Shown here piece after piece: positions 1-13,300 of a stretch of 64,000 nt of DNA. Position numbers and translations under genes: made by a program. The DNA is taken from assembly GCF_024713975.1 (NCBI RefSeq), contig NC_091114.1, positions 11,442,001 through 11,506,000 of the forward strand, read 5' to 3'. Numbering within the stretch: the first letter of the stretch is position 1; every line of letters begins with the position of its first letter. The notes beneath the pieces are model-generated. The model was not told the origin of the DNA. It did no database searches and saw only the letters and a list, made by a program, of their open reading frames with translations. The stretch comes from Paralichthys olivaceus. Taxonomy: Eukaryota; Chordata; Actinopteri; Pleuronectiformes; Paralichthyidae.

Positions 1-1848
1 GGGCACATCAAGTAGTTTAGAAGAACCAGCCTTGAATTTTATTTAACTTAATTTGGTTGAAAAGGGGAAAACCAAGCAGGTGTGAGGGTGGTGGTGCATT
101 ATGGGAGTCGGTTTAGTTAAGTTACCACCTCAAATCACTTAAAAACATACTGACTCCCGTCATCGTCCTCAGTTGAGGATATATATTGAAAAAGAAACTT
201 ATTTCTTTTGTTTTACTTATTTGTGTGTGCTTTTCTTTGGAGGGGATAATGTGCAATGTCAGTGCTGAAAATGCTAATTAATAAATCATGTTTGCAAATC
301 TCAGGATTCTGTCATTCGTTCACATTTGACGAACGGTTCAGAAACTTACTGATGTCGAGTCATTAATGGATGACTGGAAAGGTGATTTCAGATATTATTT
401 ACAACCTCTAGTCACAATGTCAATATTCTCTCTGTACAATTCCAGGTCCTCCCTGAATGTTTCTTCAGAAGGTGATTAAAAGAACGGCACACGTGACAGA
501 TTCCAGAAAAACACACAAACTTGTCATACAAAACTCACCCTTCTTAGACTGCACATCTCGCTTCAGGTTACAAAACTAAACACCAGCTAGAGAGTATAAA
601 GATTTTAAACCTCACACCTTTTTTAAAACCGCATCAGTAACCAAACAGCACACTATGTACACATGAAGTATTAAAATAGACTTTAAAAGTAGTATTTCTA
701 CAGATTGTGCAATGAGTTTGTCATGATCAGAAAAATACTTAACGTTAAACATGAACGTGCCTCATGATTAAAACCCCAGTTTGGCAGTGAAGACTTTCTC
801 TACATTATTGGGTCATCATGCAATGTTGGCACTTTACCATGTTAGGTTTGTTCTTTACTCAAAAAAAAAAACTTCTAAAATGACACTTAAAGGAATATGA
901 AGGTGTTGTGTATATAATGTTTCTGTTTAGAAAATAAGCTAAACTCCAAACCAGAGCGTTGCATGAATACAATACAAACTACATTAATCCTGCACTTGTA
1001 GGATTTAAACCTTGTTCCTTCCACTTGAGTTTCAAACCCTTTAGATTTATTATCTCTGCCAAGGAGGTTGTTTTCATCTGCATTTGTTATTTGGCAGTCT
1101 ATTAAAAAAACTCAGGTTTAGGACCAGGAAGAACCCATTCAGTCTATGCGGTAGTGCGTTTTTCAAAACATTCTCTGATCTCTGAGAGAAAGTTACGTCT
1201 CTAGACAGAAAAAATATCAGACGTGTTCAGGCGACTGATATTTATGTGCGTGTTTTATATGGTGCAGATCCAAATAAAAATCTGTAGTATATGTAAATGT
1301 GGTTTCCTATTCTTTACATAGCAGAATGTGGTCCTCCAGTGGTATTTCATTAACAACCAGAAGTTAAGTGTGTTCCCAGCTTGACTACAACAAAAAGGAC
1401 ATCTTGTTTTTTTAAATCTGACTGAAAACCTTTGGATGTATTTTTTTTTGGTTATTTTTTATAAAGTGCAGGAAATCCTCCTCCCTCTCCACTTCAATTT
1501 ATCAGTGTTGCAACCAAGTGCATCATTATCATCACACTGGCAGTCGATGCCTCAACAGTCCAGACACCTTCTCCTCATGTGCATCTTACACCTCGATCTG
1601 CAGGTTTTTAGCCTTTGTCAAGAAATAATTCTTAACCTTTAACCTCGTACTGCAGCGGTACCAGCAAATTAAAAACACCCACACGGTCACACACCTTCAA
1701 CACTTCTACGGCACCACAATCTGAATATGAATACAACGATAGACCTTGATATACATGTCAGAAAATAAAATGTTTGGAGTTAGGCCCATAGACAGTTCAT
1801 CTCAATCTGTACTCAGTCCCATCCCAGGTCTGTCTCTCTTCAAGCCCT
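1..1848 (-). other. slc2a4 3' UTR and downstream flank
   Basis: There is no coding exon here. On the minus strand, AATAAA polyadenylation signals lie at 1045-1050 and 38-43 (seen as tttatt on the plus strand), so the slc2a4 3' UTR could be about 0.8 or 1.8 kb long. Part of the stretch is an interspersed repeat fragment (about 1055-1300). A 68-codon plus-strand frame at 1436-1642 has no family features and is taken as chance. Confidence 0.5.
1055..1300 (+). repeat. Diverged interspersed repeat, family A copy 1
   Basis: The stretch runs from gccaaggaggttgttttc to cagatccaaataaaaatctg and shares blocks with the copy at 7640-7880, notably the match around aaaaatatc...gttgatatttatgtg. From memory it resembles a high-copy fish repeat that starts with GCCAAGGAGGTTATGTTTTC. 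Boundaries are approximate. Confidence 0.5.
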
Positions 1849-4800
1849 TTAGTTGATGCTCTCCTCGCCCAAGTAGTCCAGCTCGGTGCTGGGCTTATCC
1901 ATGTCCATGTCCATATCCATGTCCATGTCCATCATTCCGCCCACTGGGTGCTGGTGGAAGCTTGCCGCGATCTGGTCAAAGGTCTTTCCTTGAGTCTCTG
2001 GCACCCGGAAGAATGTGAAGATGAGGAAGAAGAGAAGGAGTGCTGCGAAGATCAGGAAGACGTACGGCCCACAAAGATCCTGCCGAGGACGTCAAGATTA
2101 GACAACATTCCAAGGACAATGCAGAAAATGCCAGAGCTACTGCAGTGGGATACTCACAGCGACATACTGGAAGCACATGCCGACGATGAAGTTGGCCGTC
2201 CAGTTGGAGCAGCCGGCCACCGCCATCGCAGCCGGCCTTGGACCCTGAGAGAACAACTCAGCCACAAAGAACCAGGGAATCGGACCTGGACCCACTTCGA
2301 AGAAGGCGACGAAACCGAAGATTGACAGCATGCTGATATAGCTCATCCAGGGAATGCTTTCCTGTCAGGTAGAAAAAAAATATTGTTCAGACTGGGTTTG
2401 TGGAGACGTATCCAGTGTGATACGGTGCAAAAGGTTTGCATCTTTGGGAGACTGACCAGTAAAGCGAGAGCCGTGGTCATGATGATGGCACAGACGCACA
2501 TTCCTCCCAGTCCGAGCATGTGGAGCGTCCGTCGTCCCATCCTCTCGACCAGGAAGAGCTGTCGATGAAAGGACAAATTAACATTTTGACCCGATAATGA
2601 ATTTAGATTTAGATGAGAAGAAGATGAATGTTTGAGCCAAATTTCACAATAATCCATCCAATAGTTGTCGAGATATTTAAATCTGGATTGTTCATTTCCA
2701 TCACGGGAAGCATGTTGCTAAAAAACTCTTGATCCATGGAATGACTTTGAAACATCTCAACTTGCCAAACCAAACCAGACTTGATGATGCAGGAATGAAA
2801 ATGGCCTCCGCTGTTATCTTATTTGCTCTTTGATAACAGTGTTAAACAGTAATGGAGGCACACTTTGATTCAGAGCGAAACTGAAAGGTTTATTGTGATG
2901 AATCCCAAAAAGATCAGATGCTTCATATGAAATTCTCATGTAAGACGGAATACATGAAAAAAGAAAAGGTGCGTTGGTGCGATTACTCACTGAGACCACA
3001 GTGAAGGCACAGTTCACCACACCAGCTCCTATGGTGGCGTAGACTGGACTCTGGACTCCTGCCTTCATGAATATACTGGTGGAGTAGTAGAAAATCTGCA
3101 GGAGGGGTGAACAGAATCAGGTTAAGTCAATAATACCCTGCAGTGATTCCTGTCTGTTTGAAGGATGCGGGGTGTCTCTACTCACTGCATTGATCCCGGA
3201 CAGCTGCTGGGAGAGCTGCAGCAGCATGGAGATGATGACGGGCTGGCGGTAGATCGGCGAACGAAAGAGCTCCGGGATGGACACCTTCCTCTCCATGTCC
3301 ATCCTCCTCTTCTCCTCCTTCATCTCGGCCAGCATGTCGCCCACGTCCTGCCGGCCCGTCAACCTCCTCAGGCCTGCACGAAGGGGGGCGTGAAGGAGTG
3401 AGAGTCAAGAAGAAAAGTGCACGTTTGACTGAATGGCATGTTTAAGGACACTTTACGCTGAAACCCACAGAGCCACTAGGCTCAATTTAAGATCTGATAT
3501 GTGCAAATACTGGAATCTCTTTGTACAGAAAGCAAGGTATTGTTCTGTAAGTCAGGATTCCCCCCACATTTCAGGCCCTGACCCCAAAAACCGCTCCAGA
3601 GATATCGGACCCCCATTTTCCCAGAGGATTTCCCAGAAATATGAAATTTTATTTGATTTATGGAAAATAATTCCTCCTGTATTATAAATAACAGTAAATA
3701 AAAATATAATACAAATTCAACCTAATATTTAGAATTTAAATTAAGATGATAAAAAAAATGTGGGAATTTAAAATATAAACATAAATCAGCATTTATTTCT
3801 GCATTGTCTGTTCAGTCAAATTGTTTTTTGTATCAGCAAACATAAACGCAAATACTGATATTTCTATGCCTTAAATCAGTTGGGCTCTATAGTTTCAACG
3901 CTCTTGTTTTGAGTGCTCCAGCCCCGCTCACCATTCTTGGCGTGATGCTCCTTGCAGCGGACGATGTAGAGGAAGCGGGGGCTCTCTGGGCAGAAGGGAA
4001 GAAGAGCCATCTGAAGAACAGTCGGCACCACAGTTAAACCCAGCAGAACAGGCCAAAGGTCCTCACCACCCAATAATGACTGCAGGCCGAGAATCTGCAC
4101 GAGAAGAGGAACCAGATGACATGAGATTCAAAAGCTTCTGCAAATTATTTCAAAATGAATCACTGACATAGAAACGTGAGACATAAAGTAACATAAAGGA
4201 ATAGAATTTGAGAAATTGTCTCATGAATTGTCAAAAGTTCGTCCGTCCACATTATCGTGTGTGGTCGTACCTGTGCAATGAGAATACCAGTGACTATAGC
4301 CAGTTGGTGCAACGTGCCCAGTGCTCCTCTCAGACTCGTTGGAGCGATTTCACCCACGTACATCGGCGTCAACCCTGATGCCAAACCTGCAGGGAGGAGA
4401 AGACGGACGACAGACAGATGGTTTGTATCAGGCATGAAGGAGACGACAAATACAAAACATACTGCCACAGCGGCCTGCTCACCACAGTAGGCCCCGATGA
4501 CAAAACGTCCGAGGATCAACATTTCATAGGAGCGACAGAGCTTGGACATCCCCATCAGACTTCCTCCGATGAAGGCAAACAGGTTGTTTATGAGCATGGC
4601 TTTCCTCCTGGAAAAAGAAAAACACAGATAAGCATTTTTGGATTCATGCTTCTCAAACATCTGGATCTCATAGTGTAAATTAAATTAGTCAGAATGTATT
4701 ATTATTATCAAGACTGCCCCATGATTCAGGTCCATGGAATAAGATTTGTTTATTGAGTGAGGGTTTTGGGAAAAAAGCATGAATTTGTCATCCAGAGTTA

Positions 4801-7800
4801 CTGAAAGCACACATGGGAAGCTAGTCTTGTTTTTGGCCTCCAGGGGGCAGTGCTGCATTAAAATACAGGAGTCACTTGGTGTTGGAATGCTTCTTTCTGA
4901 TAAGTAGATGAGTGGTGACTAAGCCCCCAGCTGGCCTCACCAGAATAAAACACTTGCAGTTTGACATCACAACATGGTTTTAAAGATAATTTTAGACCAT
5001 CATAATAAGTCGTGACAGAGAGCTGTGTGGAACAGTTTCGAACAATAGTTAATCTAAAGACCACCACAAAACACACACGTTTATATTTACTCTTTCTCTA
5101 TAAATGTAAAAATCATTATGTAAATAACACATTGGGCCGTAACTGACTTCTAGTTGTGATTTAATACCCAGATCCAGATCTGCACCATGATGAACCACAG
5201 GTCAAGTTTCAGTCCTCCACAAAATTTCACGGAAATCAGACCCCATGTCCTGAGAAAACACACCTATAAAATGTGATTTAACATAGAATATGGAGCTCGG
5301 GGATGGAGATGGAGACGGAGAGTGAAGGCCCTGACACGAAAGGCCTGGTCACCCATAATCCTTAGCTGCGACTGTGGAATGGTGAGCAAGGCTAGGTTGG
5401 TGGCTACATGACCTCCGTGTTCACTGGAGATGCATCAAAATCCCTTTGACCCCGGAGGTGACAGCAGCTCCACCGTCTTTAAGAGCCACAGAAGGGGATG
5501 CTCCATTATTTTGAGCGTCCTTGTCCTGAGTGCACCCACCAACCCCCCTCTCACCCTCTCCTCTACAGCCCTCCTGACCCAGTGCTGCCAGCTCGGATGA
5601 GATCTCCTTTCAGTCAATGGAAGATGTGGTCTCCAGTTTGAATCCCAGCTCAGGTTACAGTGGGAGTTTCCCCTGAATGACTGAAACTGGATGTTGGGAT
5701 AGATCTTGCATCCACACAGAAGTGAAAGGGATATACTTATGGTATGAGCCACTAGAGTATTTACTACTTTATTATTACTTAACATCATTGATTTTCATTA
5801 CTTAAATACAAAAAGTCATAAGTCTAGTGAATTTAAGTCTAGTGAATTTAAATGTGGTTTCATGAGGGAACTGGTCATTACGTGTTCTTCTGGACCTCCT
5901 CTCATTGCATTCAAAATCTCAGTCTTTAGATTTATGCAATATGACCCAGTGTCAGTTTCTGTTTATGGCTTTCATGCATTTCATTGTGCAGGTGCTGTAT
6001 AACGTCTGTGCAGCACAGGTGACTTTACAGCCTCGAAAATGTCCTGAATCTTTTTTGGGGAAAACGACACAGAAATCTTAAACTTCAAGTAGAGAGTTCA
6101 ACATCTTGTTCCTCTACCTGCCCAGCCACTCAGAGACAAAGCCCACGCAGAAGGAGGAGAGCATGCCCCCGATGGAGAAGATGGCCACAGACAGCGACCA
6201 GAGGGAGGTGAGGGTCCCTGTTGGGATGGGTTCTCCATACCGGTGAATCCATGTCGCGTTGTAGTCCTCCTCAATAATCTGCAGGTGACAAAAAACCAAA
6301 ACAACAGGTTTACACAACAAGGTAATCTGGGAAATGAAATCTGTTCTGCAAGTTTCCTTCTCTACAGCTTTTTAGGCTTTAATACCTCTTAATTTTTAAC
6401 TTCATGTATGTATTTGGACTTTTGCATATAATCATAGTAACTTATTGCCTTGAAATGTTTTTAGCTTTGAGACCAAGAGGAAATTAGAAATTGGGAATCG
6501 AAATCAGCATTTGTAAAAACCTCAGGATGTTTTATTCTAAGCAGACTAATGTATAATGTAAAATTATATATTATATAAGTCATTTAAGTTCTGCTTTTTT
6601 TGTTTCGTCTTATGTGACATGGGGAATGTGTCTTAATGTGACCTGCACCCTGACCTGTGGCCTACAGCATTTTACTAGTGTTTTAATGTTGGCATATGAA
6701 CAAGAGCTACAATCCCAAATATTAAATTGATTTATTGACACAGGGAAGTGAAATCTAACAGAGAAACATCCTTATGGTGGATGAGTGCAGCACATACACA
6801 CACACACACACGCACACCAAACACGTTAAGATACAGCAGCAGCTCATCTTCAATTCTGGCGTCGCTGTGTGTGTGGAACCGTGTCAGCTGAGTCCAGTTT
6901 GCAGCTGAGGGTCAAGGTAAGACAGATTTACGAGCAGATGCCTGAACACCAGCTTGACTTGAGGACACTCGTCATGTCTCTGAATGAATGTGGACGTGTG
7001 ACAGCTAACATGGTCTATTCTGCCAAAACACTGTGAAGCAGGTTCATGGAAGAAACAAACACTTTGCGGAACCCTTGTTTGGGAAAAGATAAGTTAAACA
7101 CTTCAGAGAAGAAAGTTGACAAGTTGTGGAACATGTGGAACATCTGTGCATCTGTATCCTTGCTGCAGTGCAGATGCACAGAGAGCAGCAGCGTCACTGA
7201 AGGCTCACTGCACCATGTTGTCGTCCAGATGAGACAAAAACGAAATCATGTGAGACGTTGTTTGACATAAACCAGACTCTCAGTTTGTTGTCGTTGTGTT
7301 GATACAACTAAAGGACGCACGCCACACTGAGCCACACCACCCGCCCCTCTCTCTCTCTCTCTCCCTCTCACTCACTCTTTAACATTAAATTTTTGCATTT
7401 ACAGTAACTCCCTTGCACGACTTCACTGCATCCCAGGCCTCGAGGCAGCATGGCCGCATGATGTGGCATCAAACACGCCACCTTGTAAAATCGTATTTGA
7501 GAAACAGCTGAGTTGACATCTGGGTAAATGCCACAGTTTGAGCCACCCAGCATGCACCAGCACCTCTATAAACACCAGCTCTGTTCCATGAATCCAGGCA
7601 GGCGCTTGCAAAGCATTTTTGCTTCCGCAAATTTGGTTATGTTTTCATCCCTGTCCGTTTGCTTGTTGGTGGTTTGTGTGTTTGTTAGCGGGATAATGCA
7701 AAAACTGCTGGTTTGATTGCCACGCAACTTGGTGGAAGGATGATGTGTGGATCCAAATCATGGGTCAGATTTTTGTCCTTGATTCCTCAGAGAATAAGTC

Positions 7801-9868
7801 ATTCATCTTGATGAAAAAAAAATATCTGGCATGTTTAGGAGGTTGATATTTATGTGCAATTTGGTCCCTCTAGTCCTGGGATATCATTTCAAATTCCATC
7901 CAAGTGATCAGTGCCCAGTTCGTTACCTTCTGTGGTGCATTGATGACGCCGATGTTGTATCCGAACTCCAGAGATCCCAGAACGGCAGTGAAGACTGAGA
8001 GCGCAAGGGTTCCAGTCACCGTCTGCACGAGAAACACACACATATTTAAACAAAATACCTAAACTATAACAGACTGAGTGAGTACTGCTGAGAGTTGTTA
8101 TTGTAAAAATAACAGGGAGGTTAAATACACACACATGCACATAGCCCCACTCCACCAGCATCAACTATATATAACTATGATCCTGATGAGAGACAATCTC
8201 TTTAGCGCTGCTCAAGACCTCACAGGCCTCTTTACTGAACATTAGCTTCCCTCCACTTTCCCATCAGGCCACATGGCATCTGTGACAGATGAGACGACCT
8301 TGGGGAGATGAGGACTTCCCCTCATGAAAAGTGTGTTTGAATACTCTCCAAGAGTTTTTCATCTCATAACGGGCAGATTAGTTTACACGGAGGATAGCTG
8401 CTGTGATTTTATCAACTTCTGGAGGACGTATGAAGCCAGCTGGACATGACAACAATGCATATCCATCATAGTCGTAATATCGCTTCCTGTAAAGTTGATA
8501 TTTTAGTAACTTGAGTCAACAACAACAGTATGGTGTGATTTAAAGCAAAGTCTGGGTCTTGGTTTGGGCGGAATAATGTTTTTTAATGGAGGAAAAAGCA
8601 GTTTATACACTTGGCTAGTTATTCAGTAAAATTAAATAATAAATTCTTCGATCAGTCTGTTTACCATTCATTTCCATTCCGTTCAATGGATCATGAAGGT
8701 GTAGCATTCGTCATAACTTTTGTCTTGACCTTGCTGTGTTGAGTCTGCAGATAAGTGCTCTTAAGCGCCCACGAACCAAAACAAAGGGGTGTGTGTTTGC
8801 TCATGTGCATGTGTCCTTGCAGAAAAGGCAACGCGATGAGAAGCAGCCATGTTCTATTACACTGTGTTTCGTCACAGCTGAATGTGCAGTCACTTATTTA
8901 CTTTTCGGGTATAAATATGCACCTGTACTTTTCAAGCTTTGACTTCCTGCGATTTCCACACAAATTAAAAGCTGCCACTGATGATCCAGTACTAAGATAT
9001 AATGATTTCTTTATTCTATATTAAAACACTTCTGAGCATCAATCTGCTCTCATACGGACTGTTTCAATGCCATCACAGATCCAATTCCTGTTGACTTATG
9101 CATAAGGAGATTGAACTGTCCATTGGAGGAATGTAACATTAAAACATTTTCATCCACCTGACCTAAATGGTTTTCTTAAAGAGAGCTGGAGGGAGCACAC
9201 AACACAGGCATTGTTGATGAGGGTGGTAAAACGGAACAGGCCAAACCTCTGTGGCCTTACAAACCCACAACACTGAGCTCTGGCCTGTAAACTGAGATAT
9301 TTGCCTCGTCAAGGTCAAGCTCAGAACTAAATAAGGGACAAAGCCACTTTAAACCTGAGCTGATGTTAGTTTTTCTCCCTTTCATCACTGACTAAACCAC
9401 AAGTTTCTGTCAGAACCAAAATATATAATAGATTATTATCATTACTCTCAATTCTTTAGGATATTTTGACACGAATACTGGCCATTGATTTCCATATTTT
9501 CAACGCTTATCTTACATGAAGCATGGAGAAATAAGAACAACCGTGTCAACCAACTGTATTTTACATCATTTCTAAATAATTGTATTATTTTTAGTTTAGA
9601 TTTAGCTAAAAAATTGTTTTTGCATTGCTCGATGCAAAATGCAGTTTGTCATGGCACGGCATGCAACTCCACTTACAGTTTTTGTGTAGGACAGCGAAAA
9701 CCCCGTGCGTAAAACCTCTCCAAACTAAAATTACGCACGGATTAAGACGGATTTTAGCACAGCAACACGATTAATCACGTCACCTCTGTGACAAGGAGAG
9801 AAGCCACCACAAATACTGTTAATGGAAAATATTACCTCCCCTCCGAGTTGCTGAAACCCGGCCGGCAT
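1849..9868 (-). CDS. slc2a4: GLUT4-type facilitative glucose transporter
   Basis: Twelve-helix plasma-membrane hexose carrier; in vertebrates GLUT4 is the insulin-regulated form of muscle and fat. Coding exons, minus strand in transcript order: 9836-9868, 7927-8022, 6118-6278, 4483-4607, 4271-4386, 3932-4094, 3186-3373, 2991-3095, 2457-2558, 2158-2361, 1849-2079; total 1524 nt, 507 aa (human 509). Visible family motifs: [18 protein letters not shown] in helix 1, WLGRRKAML after helix 2, [61 protein letters not shown] and [16 protein letters not shown]4 rather than GLUT1 or GLUT3 is indicated by the 11-codon first coding exon, [11 protein letters not shown], carrying the FQQ aromatic trafficking motif, and by the tail [15 protein letters not shown], close to human KPSTELEYLG. 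The tail upstream of it is unusual: a Met-Asp repeat stands where the dileucine lies in mammals. The neighbourhood with tp53 and polr2a agrees with human 17p13.1. The gene is certain; the paralog is very likely. Confidence 0.95.
1899..1934 (-). repeat. 6-bp tandem repeat coding for Met-Asp in the slc2a4 tail
   Basis: Six near-identical ATGGAY hexamers in the last slc2a4 exon encode one Met followed by six Met-Asp pairs, just before KPSTEL. The unit matches the codon frame, so expansion or contraction would not shift the frame. Confidence 0.9.
2625..2765 (-). repeat. Possible interspersed repeat fragment in slc2a4 intron
   Basis: The string around ccaatagttgtcgagatattt resembles a common fish repeat phrase, from memory. 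It lies in the intron between coding exons 8 and 9. No second copy is visible in the window, so this is tentative. Confidence 0.3.
5150..5290 (-). repeat. Diverged interspersed repeat, family A copy 2 (inverted)
   Basis: The sequence agatccagatctgcacc followed by caagtttcagtcctccac reads as the reverse complement of the central part of family A (copies at 1055-1300 and 7640-7880). It lies in the 1.5-kb slc2a4 intron between coding exons 3 and 4. Confidence 0.4.
5818..5885 (+). repeat. Family A 3'-end fragment
   Basis: Contains two tandem copies of aagtctagtgaattt followed by aaatgtggtttcatgaggga, which I recognise as the 3' part of the same fish repeat. It lies about 0.5 kb from copy 2 within the same intron. 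Confidence 0.4.
6797..6812. repeat. (CA)n microsatellite in slc2a4 intron
   Basis: Short CA dinucleotide run within the intron between coding exons 2 and 3. Confidence 0.8.
7640..7880 (+). repeat. Diverged interspersed repeat, family A copy 3
   Basis: Contains gttagcgggataatgcaaaa, aacttggtggaaggatg and gttgatatttatgtgcaattt. The 17-mer aacttggtggaaggatg recurs exactly, inverted, at 10524-10541. It lies in the slc2a4 intron between coding exons 2 and 3. Confidence 0.55.
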
Positions 9869-10330
9869 GACTTTGGCAGCTCCAGACACCCAGTGGCAGT
9901 CGGTGACAGATGCGTCTAGGGCCAAATGGAGACACGTGAAACTCCCCTCAAAAGGACAACAAGCTGCAACTTGACCCTTGAGCCCCTTTTGCGCCGAAAA
10001 CCAATGGAAACTTAAATCCAAAAGGGGAAGATCACGGTGATCGACCCAGTACGTCCTGTCGTGCAGAGTGTCCTCCCTACTTTGAGGTTTGTGTTGCGTC
10101 CGTGCTGCTGAGAGAGACGAACACCCGCACACCCGCGTGCACACCTCTCCAAAAGGGAGGGGAGGGGGCGAGTGGAGAGGAAGGATTGAGGCTGTTGGAT
10201 CTTGAGGTCCGGGGACGGAACGGAGGACGCGCTCCTGACCTTAACGACCATTGGCTGAAGATGAGAGGGGAGCGAGCATGTGCACAGGAAGAAGCTCCTG
10301 GAGGAGACTGATGTGATCTTACAGACAAAA
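9869..10330 (-). promoter_or_regulatory. Probable slc2a4 5' UTR and promoter region
   Basis: This segment lies directly upstream of the slc2a4 start codon and is followed by a run of 16 Gs (10331-10346). It is more GC-rich than the intergenic DNA beyond. I see no clear TATA box and cannot place the start site. Several short overlapping frames here are taken as non-coding. Confidence 0.4.
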
Positions 10331-13300
10331 GGGGGGGGGGGGGGGGTCTGGCTTTGATTGTGAAGTGTCAGGGTTGTGATTACATTATAAGATTCCTGCT
10401 TGATTGAGCAATCCTTTATCCATAGCTAGAGGTTTGCTCAGGGCCAAATTTGGTCCCAGAGCCCAGTTTTCTGAGCCATGTTACATCATGTTGATGCTCC
10501 ATTAGAATTATAAACTCCACATCCTTCCACCAAGTTTCATGACAATCCGGCCGGTCGTCTTTGTGTAGAATAGAGACAAAAAAACGCCAGTGAAAACATA
10601 ACCTCCAGGTAATTATTAAAGGTAAAATATGGAGGCTGCATGGCTGCACAGGGGCCGGACCTCAGGCGAACCCATGTCAGTCAGACATGAATCCAGCTAT
10701 GACTCAACATTTCTCATGCAGCAAAGAGGGGCTCGTCTTTGACGCCCCTGGTTGCCATTGTCTGCCTTGCCAACAACCATAAATCCCTTTCTATTTCAGA
10801 TCACATGCCAAAGAGGTCAATCACCACACGCTCACTCTGTTCCACTAACTCTCCCACTCCTCGCTCTTGCACACAACAAAGCCCAGGCCCCCTTTCAGTG
10901 GGCGACAGGTGGGACCCTATATTTGGGCTCAGCCACCTGAGTTAGCAGAGTAGGTGTGATTTGTGGATGAAAGTGACGAGTGTGTTGGAGAATCTGCCAA
11001 AGAGCTCAATGGAAAAATATCTGCTGTTCGTTTCTCAGTAGAAGACACAAGCCCAGCCTTCACAGACACACCCCCCTCCCTGCCTTCTCCCTCTGCTGCC
11101 TTCATACGCACATTGAGAGCTAGTGGGGGGGAACTTGACACCCCTCTTGCAAAGCCAGGGGCCCCACACACACAACTGTGTGAGCGCGTGTGTGACTCTG
11201 ACTAAAAGTAGAGAAACTTTAAACCATCAGAACACTGGTCGTAGTGTCCCAACCAGCATAGTTCCATGGTCCATACCAGGGACACACAGAGGTAATATTA
11301 CATTTCCACAAAGTATCACATGAATTCATAGAGAGGGAGCCAAGAATTATACAAGTACAGACTTGGAGAAGGTACAAATAACATCACACCCACAAGCTTG
11401 TCAAATATTTTAAAGTGTTCAGCAAAATGTGTGTTGTCCCCAAACTGCATGTTTTAGTGTTATCTGAAACACACACACACACACACACACAACGTGACTG
11501 CCCTTTATTACTCACCCAAGTGATGAAGCAAAGGCGCCTGTGTAAATACTGTCCCTCCTTGTCATGACCTATGTGTGTGTGTGTTTGTGTGTATATATAT
11601 ATATGTGTGTGTGTATGTGTGTGTGTGTGTGGTCGGTGAGGTTAACCGGTTTAAAATCATGCCACAGTAAATTGAGTGGCGTGACGGACGGCAGGTGCTG
11701 CGCTGTAACGGTCAGTTTCAGCGTGTGACAGGCTGCGACACTTCACTGGGTCATTGGTTTACTGTGAGAAAAATCACAAATTCATGAGTTCAAAAATATT
11801 GTTAACAAACACAAGGTTTTTATGGAATCCTCCACAAACACACACATGTATGTCCAGCCTCTTCTCATGTGACTTGCCATGTGTTGTGACATGCACAAAG
11901 GAAATTATTCAGTTAAATTTGGCATCAAATTTACTGAATCATATCCACCAGCACTTGAAAAAATTCTAATTCATGCTGCATGTGATCTTTTCCCTTTGTG
12001 GTTCTGAGCCTGTTCTGATGGACCTCACTCATTATTGTGTCTATGTGCAGTGCCACTCAGGATCAGGTTCACAGAAGACTCGCTGGCACCATCAGCACAT
12101 TCATTCAAAGGTCAAACCGCCGCCGAGACCCAAAGTGGCACCAATAACTGCCAAGCACCCCGAGAGATGGACGAGGACCAACATTCGGTGCGTGGTCGTT
12201 GGATGTGACTCCAGGTGCCAGTTCAGGACAAGCAACCAGCAGCATGGTACGACAGGAGTCATCTGAGCGAGGCCCTGCTGGGGCTCTCTCTGCAGCTCTG
12301 TTCCCCCAGCGGCACAGACGTATATCTTATCAGCAAAGGGGCGTTTGAAGGGTGAGGGTTATGACATCATCCAGCCTGTTATAAAATCATGGCACAGTGA
12401 AATCAGATTTAAACTCCATCTGTAAACAGGCTGGACTGTATTTAAATAGCATTTGTTTTGGTCTTTTCAAGTCACATTCATATATCCTGCACGTCTATAT
12501 CACACATTCACAGAAAAGCCATCAGGGGCAATTTAGGGCTAAGTCTTGCCCTCATAAACTTTTCCATGTAGACTGGAGGAGCAAGGGATCGAAACACCGA
12601 CGTTCAGGTTAGTGGACGACCCGTTCCACCTGCTTAGACACAGCCACCAAGCATCCCTGACAGTCCTGAAGCGAGACACTGACATTGGCCACTCAAGGGA
12701 CCAAGCTTAAAAAAAGGAAAAAACAGTGCACAATATCATGAAACAACAATCATTGTACTATCATAAAGCTAAGACATGCTGTAGTGATAAGTATTTTACA
12801 TGGCTTTTATATTTCTGTAGTTTTTTCCTTTGAGTGCACAGAAATAAGCACAATCACTGTTTCTAAGAGTCTGACTCTTTCATTAAAGAGAAAATTGGCC
12901 TCATAAACCTCAGTGAGTTCATGTAAGTTCATGATGCAATATTGTACCATTCGTTTTCTTTCTGTAATCTTATGTTGCCTTCAAGTGTAATAGTATAAAG
13001 TAAATTACATATTGTAGTTATTTGTCAAAAATAATTTCCTATTGTTATATTATATTGATTAGATACTATAATAAGAATAGCTGATATGCTTCTGACAAAT
13101 GTATGATACAATAATAAAAACAAATCAACCATCTACACATTAAGCAGCATTTAACAAACTCGATTTATGAGAGTTTCTAATGAGTCATTTAAGCACATAC
13201 AGATACTGATTAGGAAAAATGTATGTGTATCATGCTTTTAAATCTTGTCTAAAAATACTTTTTGAAAACTTTTAGAAATGCTTGCCTTTATAAATACTGC

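Noticed and set aside
11973-12266. 97-codon frame between slc2a4 and tp53
   Set aside because: No family features, no splice or promoter context; probably chance.
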